Positions 7,988 to 12,052 of a DNA stretch of 12,052 nt are shown piece by piece. The DNA is taken from contig JAAWCR010000128.1 in the NCBI GenBank assembly GCA_022793355.1, positions 1 to 12,052 of the forward strand, read 5' to 3'. The position numbers and the translations under genes are program-made. This DNA comes from Lawsonibacter sp. (lineage in GTDB: Bacteria; Bacillota; Clostridia; Oscillospirales; Oscillospiraceae). The notes under the pieces are model-generated. The model saw only the letters and a program-made list of their open reading frames with translations. It did not search any database and had not been told where the DNA came from. How positions within the stretch are numbered: position 1 is the stretch's first letter; each line of letters starts with the position of its first letter.

Positions 7988-8800
7988 TTACAGCAGCTGG
8001 ATCACAGCGGCCATGCTGCCCCGGACGCCCCCCTGGACCCGGTGGGACCAAAAAACGTCCAAATTGCAGGCGGTGCAGGCGGGACAAACGGCAATATGTT
8101 CCGGGGTCAGTCCAGCCCGCCGCAAAAAGCGGGCGTTGGCTCCCTTCAGGTCTACCGAAAACTTCCCCGGAACGGCGAGGGGCCGGATAAAGGCTCCAGC
8201 GTCCTCCCCCAGCCCGCAACGCAGGCCGTCGGGGACGTCGGCGTGCGTTTCAAAGCAGCAAGGGCCAATGCCCGGCCCGATGGCGGCCAGAATGTTGTCC
8301 GCCTGACAGCCGTAGTCCCGGACCATGCGATCAACCGCCCGGGCGGCGATTCCTGCAGCGGTTCCCCGCCAGCCCGCATGGGCGGCGGCGACACACCGGC
8401 GGACCGGGTCGTAGAGCAGGATGGGAATACAGTCCCCGGAAAAAATAGTAAGGCAGACCCCAGGCTCATTGGTAACCAGCCCGTCCGCTTGAAATTCTCC
8501 AGCTTGGACGGGGTTTGGCAGAATATCCGCCCGGGTCACCGGACGGATCCGGGCGCTGTGAACCTGATGGTTTTTCACCAGAGCGTTTACATCCGCCCCC
8601 ACCGCAGCACAGAAGCGGGAAAAGTTTTCCCCCACATTAGCTGGGTTGTCCCCCCGTCCGGCGCCCAGGTTCAGGCTCTCCCAGGGCGCGGGGGAGACGC
8701 CCCCCAGCCGGGTGGAAAAGCCGTGGGCCGTCCCGGACCAGGCCGGGGAGGGGCAGGCGTAAAAGGAGACGCCATGGCGCTGCTGCTGAATGATATCCAT
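7988..8800 (-). CDS. pgeF: PgeF/YfiH-family protein (peptidoglycan editing factor, multicopper-oxidase-like laccase domain)
   Basis: The 270-residue protein matches the YfiH/DUF152 family. Members have been described as polyphenol oxidase-like, as purine nucleoside phosphorylase/adenosine deaminase, and in E. coli as an editing factor that keeps wrong amino acids out of peptidoglycan. The hallmark metal-site residues are present: HQVH (His81), the GDCIP block (Cys124) and HAGWRG (His141). So are HGFSTRLGGVS (26-36) near the N-terminus and AAIGPGIGPCCFE. The ATG at 8800 fits the usual N-terminus and has GGGGGAG 5 nt upstream. The start codon and half of the ribosome binding site fall in a perfect 13-bp inverted repeat with codons 9-12, suggesting control of translation. 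A purine-related activity would sit well beside purL, but this is only an inference from proximity. Confidence 0.93.
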   Translation of the reverse strand: MDIIQQQRHGVSFYACPSPAWSGTAHGFSTRLGGVSPAPWESLNLGAGRGDNPANVGENFSRFCAAVGADVNALVKNHQVHSARIRPVTRADILPNPVQAGEFQADGLVTNEPGVCLTIFSGDCIPILLYDPVRRCVAAAHAGWRGTAAGIAARAVDRMVRDYGCQADNILAAIGPGIGPCCFETHADVPDGLRCGLGEDAGAFIRPLAVPGKFSVDLKGANARFLRRAGLTPEHIAVCPACTACNLDVFWSHRVQGGVRGSMAAVIQLL

Positions 8801-8809
8801 GGCGTCTCC
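8765..8809 (-). promoter_or_regulatory. Start-codon-sequestering hairpin of pgeF
   Basis: GGAGACGCCATGG at 8765-8777 is the exact reverse complement of 8797-8809, with a 19-nt spacer. In the minus-strand mRNA the 5' arm contains the 3' half of the Shine-Dalgarno sequence and the AUG. The 3' arm is codons 9-12 of pgeF. No T-run follows, so this is not a terminator. Confidence 0.6.
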
Positions 8810-8838
8810 CCCTCGTCAGTCGTGAATTTATAAATGTT

Positions 8839-8867
8839 ATTTTATCCTAAAAGCGGCCAGATAGCAA
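8839..8867 (-). promoter_or_regulatory. Predicted sigma-A promoter of pgeF
   Basis: On the minus strand TTGCTA (8862-8867) and TAAAAT (8839-8844) are separated by 17 nt, placing a transcription start near 8832 and giving a leader of about 30 nt. A 7-bp inverted repeat (8868-8874 with 8898-8904) lies immediately upstream of the -35 box. Confidence 0.5.
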
Positions 8868-8921
8868 CCCATAACAAAGGAGAATTGGAATCTATTTTTA
8901 TGGGCGGTCAGGGCAAACTGC

Positions 8922-9134
8922 TCAAAGCTGTTCCAGCTCCCGCAGCGTCTCCTGAATGGTCTTGGGGGGGATATATACCGCCGCCATCTCCTGAAGCTGG
9001 GCCAGGGAGAGGGAACGGGCAGCCCCTACCATGGGGTGCTTCATAAATTTCCCGAAACGCCGCTGAAATACAGCTTTGGATCGGGGGTTATCCAGCAGTT
9101 CTCCTACCGTAATCGTTTTATTGCGCAGATCCAT
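8922..9134 (-). CDS. Small hypothetical protein, 70 residues
   Basis: The frame has a strong ribosome binding site (AGGAGGTGA, about 6 nt before the ATG at 9134), which makes expression likely. The protein begins MDLRNKTITVGELLDNPRSKAVF and continues with short helices: FGKFMKHPM, LSLAQLQEMA, then a C-terminal IQETLRELEQL. No signal peptide or membrane segment is visible. The pattern of TVGELL followed by a Pro-Arg-x-Lys-Ala helix reminds me of a small helical module found as a C-terminal extension in some Clostridia enzymes, here standing alone. This resemblance is from memory and unverified. It points away from the divergent membrane-protein gene and lies upstream of pgeF, which has its own predicted promoter. 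Confidence 0.75.
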   Translation of the reverse strand: MDLRNKTITVGELLDNPRSKAVFQRRFGKFMKHPMVGAARSLSLAQLQEMAAVYIPPKTIQETLRELEQL

Positions 9135-9196
9135 GTAAAATCACCTCCTCAAATCAGTCTATGCGGGGGCGGGCCCAGGCTTGACACCCGCTCGCC

Positions 9197-9225
9197 TTGA
9201 CTTTCCGCTCCGGAGCGTCTATACT
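9197..9225 (+). promoter_or_regulatory. Sigma-A promoter with palindrome in the spacer
   Basis: TTGACT (9197-9202) and TATACT (9220-9225) are separated by the ideal 17 nt, with the start expected near 9232 and a leader of about 30 nt to the ATG at 9263. The spacer contains a perfect 12-nt palindrome, CGCTCCGGAGCG (9206-9217), placed where a repressor would block polymerase. Confidence 0.7.
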
Positions 9226-9262
9226 GTACTTATTAAAATCTTCCTTAAACGGGGGCGCTTTT

Positions 9263-10153
9263 ATGGCAAAAAAGAAAAAAGGGGTGCGGGCTGTACTGTA
9301 CACCGCGCATCAGGCCCTGCGGCGCAAGCAGACGGTGGCCGTGGTCTACATCGCTCTGCGCGTACTGGTTATCGCCGTAATGGTGGCCCAGTTCTTCAAC
9401 GGTGACTTTGAAAGCGTATTCCTGTGCGCTCTGACCCTGGTGCTGTTTTTGCTGCCCACCGTCTTTGAGCGGACGCTGATGATTGATCTGCCCAACACGC
9501 TGGAGATTATTATCATGCTCTTCATCTTCGCAGCGGAAATTTTGGGGGAAATCAGCTCCTTCTATACCACCTTCAAGCATTGGGACACCATTCTGCATAC
9601 CCTAAACGGCTTTCTCTGCGCCGCCATCGGCTTTGCCCTTGTGGACATGCTCAACCGGACGGAGAAGTTTTCCCTGTCCCTCTCTCCTGTCTTTATGTCC
9701 ATCGTGGCCTTCTGCTTCTCCATGACCATCGGGGTACTGTGGGAGTTCTTTGAATGCGGCATGGACCAGCTGCTGATGCTGGACATGCAGAAGGATACCG
9801 TAGTCCATACCATCTCCTCCGTCATGTTGGACCCAGCAGGGGGCAACAACCGGGTTCTGATTGACAACATTGTGGACACCATTGTGGTGACTGGCGACGG
9901 CCGGCAGATTTCTCTGGGCCTGGGCGGGTATCTGGACGTTGGCATTTTGGATACTATGAAGGACCTTTTTGTCAACTTTATTGGGGCGGTAGTCTTTTCC
10001 ATTATCGGCTATTTCTATATTAAGAGCCGGGGGAAGGGGAAATTTGCCAGCCGCTTCATTCCCAAAGTGGTGGAGGTCCAGCCGGAAGATATCAACCCGC
10101 GCCAGCCAAAATTCGGAAAGAAAGCAAAAAATTTTTCCGATCCCAAGGAATAA
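9263..10153 (+). CDS. Integral membrane protein, DUF2238/YjdF-like
   Basis: The 296-residue protein has a very basic N-terminus (AKKKKG) and about six membrane helices, at roughly residues 25-45, 51-69, 80-98, 112-130, 142-161 and 232-254. Conserved-looking polar residues inside or beside helices are HWD/H (His106, Trp107, Asp108, His112), the GVLWEFFE block (Trp160, Glu161, Glu164) and DNIVDT (Asp201, Asp205). This pattern resembles the DUF2238/YjdF family of uncharacterised inner-membrane proteins; no function is known to me. The C-terminus is a basic, Pro-containing cytoplasmic-type tail. The ATG at 9263 is chosen because earlier in-frame codons lie within the promoter; a run of five G is the only Shine-Dalgarno candidate. 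The DUF1540 gene follows after 54 nt and may be co-transcribed. Confidence 0.8.
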   Translation: MAKKKKGVRAVLYTAHQALRRKQTVAVVYIALRVLVIAVMVAQFFNGDFESVFLCALTLVLFLLPTVFERTLMIDLPNTLEIIIMLFIFAAEILGEISSFYTTFKHWDTILHTLNGFLCAAIGFALVDMLNRTEKFSLSLSPVFMSIVAFCFSMTIGVLWEFFECGMDQLLMLDMQKDTVVHTISSVMLDPAGGNNRVLIDNIVDTIVVTGDGRQISLGLGGYLDVGILDTMKDLFVNFIGAVVFSIIGYFYIKSRGKGKFASRFIPKVVEVQPEDINPRQPKFGKKAKNFSDPKE

Positions 10154-10207
10154 CCTGCGGTCTGTCCCACCATACTAGACCCATCCAAGACAAGGAGGGT
10201 TATTACC

Positions 10208-10384
10208 ATGGATAAACAAAAGACCTGCAACACCAGTATCAAGTGCTCTGTCGATACCTGCGCCTACCACTCCGGCGCTCAGAACTGTTGCTCCCTGGAG
10301 TCTATCAAGGTGGGCTGCTGCGACTGCGCCCCCACCAAATGTGAGGGAACCGAGTGCGCCTCCTTCCGGCTGGGCGCCCGCTGA
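10208..10384 (+). CDS. DUF1540 cysteine-rich small protein
   Basis: This 58-residue frame has an excellent ribosome binding site (AAGGAGGG, 8 nt before the ATG). Ten of the residues are Cys (7, 13, 18, 27, 28, 37, 38, 40, 45, 50). The order KCSVDTCAYH, then NCCSLESIKV, then TKCEGTECASF is the DUF1540 pattern, found in spore-forming Firmicutes and probably a metal-binding knuckle. DUF1540 members are often linked to sporulation, but the role is not established. The extra CCDC cluster (37-40) adds Cys beyond the usual core. No signal peptide is visible. The gene ends just before a strong terminator and follows the membrane protein gene. Confidence 0.85.
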   Translation: MDKQKTCNTSIKCSVDTCAYHSGAQNCCSLESIKVGCCDCAPTKCEGTECASFRLGAR

Positions 10385-10390
10385 TTGTGC

Positions 10391-10430
10391 AAAAACCATC
10401 CCGCCCTCTCTCGAGAGCGGGATGGTTTTT
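10391..10430. terminator. Strong intrinsic terminator after DUF1540 gene
   Basis: The arms 10391-10404 and 10417-10430 pair perfectly over 14 bp and end in T5 on the plus strand. The 12-nt loop is itself partly self-complementary. The A5 on the left arm makes it potentially active in both directions, between two convergent transcripts. Confidence 0.85.
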
Positions 10431-10467
10431 GTATAAAGAAAAAGGGCGCTCCCAGCGGAGCGCCCTT
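10431..10467 (-). terminator. Intrinsic terminator of the infC-rpmI-rplT operon
   Basis: A perfect 10-bp stem (10442-10451 with 10458-10467, 6-nt loop) lies 11 nt after the rplT stop codon. On the minus strand it is followed by a T-rich tract (10431-10441). Confidence 0.85.
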
Positions 10468-10478
10468 AACATTGGAAA

Positions 10479-10835
10479 TCAGGCCAGAGCCGCCTTAGCG
10501 GTCTGGGTGAGCTGGGTAAAGGCAGCCTTGTCGTTGACAGCCAGTTCAGCCAGCATCTTGCGGTTAATCACAACGCCGGACTTCTTCAGCCCGTTCATGA
10601 ATGTGGAGTAGTTCATGCCGTTCATCTTGCAGGCGGCATTGATCCGGGTAATCCACAGCTGACGGAAGTCGCGCTTTTTCAGCTTGCGACCAGTGTAAGC
10701 GTACACGCCAGACTTCATAACCGCCTGGTTGGCCATCTTGAAGTGCTTGGACTTGGAACCCCAGTAACCCTTGGCCATCTTCAGGATCTTATTTCTTCTC
10801 TTGCGCGTCATCATCGCGCCTTTCACTCTTGCCAT
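10479..10835 (-). CDS. rplT: 50S ribosomal protein L20
   Basis: The 118-residue, strongly basic protein is a full-length L20, an early-assembly 23S rRNA-binding protein of the large subunit. Family blocks are visible: MARVKGAMMTRKRRNKILK, then AKGYWGSKSKHFK, the RKLKKRDFRQLWITRINAA block, and the C-terminal globular part with AELAVNDKAAF. GGGAGG lies 10 nt before the ATG. It is the last gene of the infC operon, 21 nt after rpmI, and ends just before the operon terminator. In Firmicutes L20 represses its own operon by binding the leader; the leader here is described separately. Confidence 0.98.
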   Translation of the reverse strand: MARVKGAMMTRKRRNKILKMAKGYWGSKSKHFKMANQAVMKSGVYAYTGRKLKKRDFRQLWITRINAACKMNGMNYSTFMNGLKKSGVVINRKMLAELAVNDKAAFTQLTQTAKAALA

Positions 10836-10856
10836 GATTCGTTATCCTCCCTCTTC

Positions 10857-11066
10857 TTACTTATACAGGATCATGCGCTTGATGGCGGCTTCGTTCGTCT
10901 TGTCGGCGTAGGTAGTACCGCGCAGGGCCCGCTTCAGCTTGGTGGTCTTGCCATGACCGTTGAGCAGATGGCGCTTCTTGGTCATGGCACGTTTAACCTT
11001 GCCGGACTTGGTGAGGGAAAAGCGCTTTTTGGCGCCGCTGTGAGTTTTGATTTTAATCTTCGCCAT
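10857..11066 (-). CDS. rpmI: 50S ribosomal protein L35
   Basis: The 69-residue basic protein is L35 of the large ribosomal subunit. It has the usual start MAKIKIKTHSGAKKRF, the KVKRAMTKKRHLLNGH middle and an end in RMILYK, a few residues longer than the common 64-66. AAAGGAG lies about 10 nt before the ATG. It sits in the standard position between infC (25-nt gap) and rplT. Confidence 0.98.
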   Translation of the reverse strand: MAKIKIKTHSGAKKRFSLTKSGKVKRAMTKKRHLLNGHGKTTKLKRALRGTTYADKTNEAAIKRMILYK

Positions 11067-11091
11067 AACAGTTGAACTCCTTTACTTATAC

Positions 11092-11622
11092 TTACTTTTT
11101 CGCATCCTTCACGGGCTTGGGCGACAGGAAAATAGACATATGCCGGCCCTCCAGCTTAGGAGACTTATCCATCACGGCAAGCTCCCCGCACTCCTCGGCG
11201 AACTTAAGCAGAAGCTCCTGGCCGATATTGGTGTGCGCCATCTCCCGGCCGCGGAAGCGGACAGTGACCTTGCACCGGTTGCCCTCCGCCAGAAACTTCT
11301 GGGCGTTGCGCAGTTTCACGTTGAAGTCGTTTACATCGATGCTGGGAGACATCCGGATCTCCTTAATCTCCACCACCCGCTGGTTCTTGCGGGCTTCCTT
11401 CGCGCGCTTGGTCTGCTCGAACCGGTACTTGCCGTAGTCCATGAGCTTGCACACGGGGGGGACGGCATTGGGGGAGATCTTGACCAGATCCAGGCTCCGC
11501 TCCTCAGCCAGGCGCAGGGCCTCCTGGGAGGACATGCGGCCCAGCTTTTCGCCGGACTCGGAGATCAGCAGGACCTCTTTATCGCGGATCTCTTCATTGG
11601 TTTGATGACCTGTGTTAGCGAT
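11092..11622 (-). CDS. infC: Translation initiation factor IF-3, probable AUC start
   Basis: IF-3 binds the 30S subunit, prevents 50S joining and proofreads the start codon. The protein has both domains: the N-domain with NEEIRDKEVLLI, CKLMDYGKYRFEQ and the following Lys/Arg-rich linker, and the C-domain with VKLRNAQKFLAEG, KVTVRFRGREM and a C-terminal KPV-type tail. The frame is open from a GTG at 11631. However, that GTG overlaps the only Shine-Dalgarno sequence (GGAGG), which cannot then serve it. The codon 8 nt after GGAGG is AUC at 11622-11620, giving a 176-residue protein. Rare AUU/AUC starts are a known hallmark of infC and let IF-3 repress its own translation. The start is therefore inferred; an initiating GTG cannot be fully excluded. 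Confidence 0.93.
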   Translation of the reverse strand: MANTGHQTNEEIRDKEVLLISESGEKLGRMSSQEALRLAEERSLDLVKISPNAVPPVCKLMDYGKYRFEQTKRAKEARKNQRVVEIKEIRMSPSIDVNDFNVKLRNAQKFLAEGNRCKVTVRFRGREMAHTNIGQELLLKFAEECGELAVMDKSPKLEGRHMSIFLSPKPVKDAKK

Positions 11623-11776
11623 GGGAAGCACCTCCAGACAAAATGAAATGTGGTTGCCGGAACGGCCCCCACATTACAGTAAAACAACGCCGAACTCCCG
11701 GCGGTGTGTTTCCATGTTGACCCGTTGGCTCTAGCCTGGGGTGAGGACGGGGGAACCGTGCCTACTTTTTTGTGCG
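11623..11776 (-). promoter_or_regulatory. infC operon leader, candidate L20-type attenuator
   Basis: A leader of about 150 nt separates the predicted transcription start from infC. Two hairpins can be drawn. The first has a CGCCG/CGGCG core (within about 11688-11703) and is followed by a T-rich tract. The second has outer arms 11647-11653 and 11669-11675 (7 bp) with an inner GCCG/CGGC stem, followed by a weaker T-rich tract just before the ribosome binding site. Leaders of this operon in Firmicutes are L20-binding attenuators (Rfam L20_leader). The match here is by position and shape only. Confidence 0.5.
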
Positions 11777-11782
11777 TTGTAT

Positions 11783-11811
11783 ATTATAGCACTGAGGATT
11801 CCCATTGTCAA
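11783..11811 (-). promoter_or_regulatory. Consensus sigma-A promoter of infC operon
   Basis: TTGACA (11806-11811) and TATAAT (11783-11788) on the minus strand match the consensus exactly, with a 17-nt spacer. The transcription start is expected near 11776. Confidence 0.9.
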
Positions 11812-11827
11812 GGCTATTTTGATTTTT

Positions 11828-12052
11828 TTATTGGTTACGGCGCATTAAAAGAAACGGTGTCGCCCAAGAGGGAGGCGACCGCCCTCGAAGTGGCCAAGGG
11901 CACCATGAAGAAAAAATCATGAAATGGAGCGGTAACGGCACAATCTCTTTATAGCTTCCCGCAACCTTTTACAAGGGTTCGCTGAATTTGGGCACCATTG
12001 GCTGTTTTATCCTGTAATCCCAAACGGACGAAACGGGGCCGCAGATCTGCAA
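11828..12052. other. Region without a supportable gene
   Basis: No frame here has a convincing start, ribosome binding site or family match. It contains an inverted repeat with a GTCGCC/GGCGAC stem (near 11859-11880) and a second imperfect one, AACCTT with AAGGGTT, near 11963-11979. One minus-strand frame is open across the block except for a TAA at 11969-11971. It may be a non-coding or dispersed repeat element. Confidence 0.4.

Noticed and set aside
7940..8833. Plus-strand ORF of 297 codons
   Set aside because: Antisense of pgeF, which has the conserved metal-site motifs and a good ribosome binding site on the other strand.
8868..8904. 7-bp inverted repeat upstream of the pgeF -35 box as an operator
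   Set aside because: The arms are short and 23 nt apart. Nothing else supports a binding site, so it is only mentioned with the promoter.
1..12052. tRNA/rRNA genes, CRISPR arrays, riboswitch for purL
   Set aside because: No cloverleaf or rRNA sequence, no regularly spaced repeats, and no purine-riboswitch-like structure was seen in the 122 nt before purL.

Overview
The window looks like a stretch of a GC-rich, Gram-positive, anaerobic Clostridia chromosome, most likely in or near the Oscillospiraceae. The signs are the infC-rpmI-rplT operon with a long leader, a single-chain PurL of the Firmicutes type, a DUF1540 cysteine-rich protein, consensus sigma-A promoters and AGGAGG-type ribosome binding sites. 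The genus cannot be fixed from this sequence alone.

Left part (1-2160). The end of a lysyl-tRNA synthetase gene is present but broken by an in-frame TAA and a degraded motif 2. After its terminator comes about 1.3 kb of more AT-rich wreckage of mobile origin. This holds two overlapping minus-strand gene remnants that I cannot name, one with a one-base slip in an A5 run. They abut an IS30-family transposase remnant that has lost its 5' part and an internal segment carrying the second catalytic Asp.

Middle part (2156-9134), minus strand. Reading right to left: a 70-residue hypothetical protein, pgeF (YfiH/laccase-domain protein), an orphan peptide-type solute-binding lipoprotein, full-length purL, and a doubtful 126-codon ORF starting 6 nt after purL. 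A promoter can be proposed before pgeF. The pgeF start codon and part of its ribosome binding site sit in a perfect 13-bp inverted repeat.

Right part (9197-10430), plus strand. A near-consensus promoter with a 12-nt palindrome in its spacer drives a six-helix membrane protein (DUF2238/YjdF-like by appearance). It is followed by a small 10-Cys DUF1540 protein and a strong terminator.

Far right (10431-11811), minus strand. The translation operon infC-rpmI-rplT has a perfect consensus promoter, a leader of about 150 nt with terminator-like hairpins, and an infC frame whose Shine-Dalgarno spacing points to a non-canonical AUC start. The last 230 bases hold no gene I can support.

I do not see an undescribed multi-gene system. 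The items most worth checking are the pgeF start-codon hairpin, the AUC start and leader of infC, and the decayed lysS.
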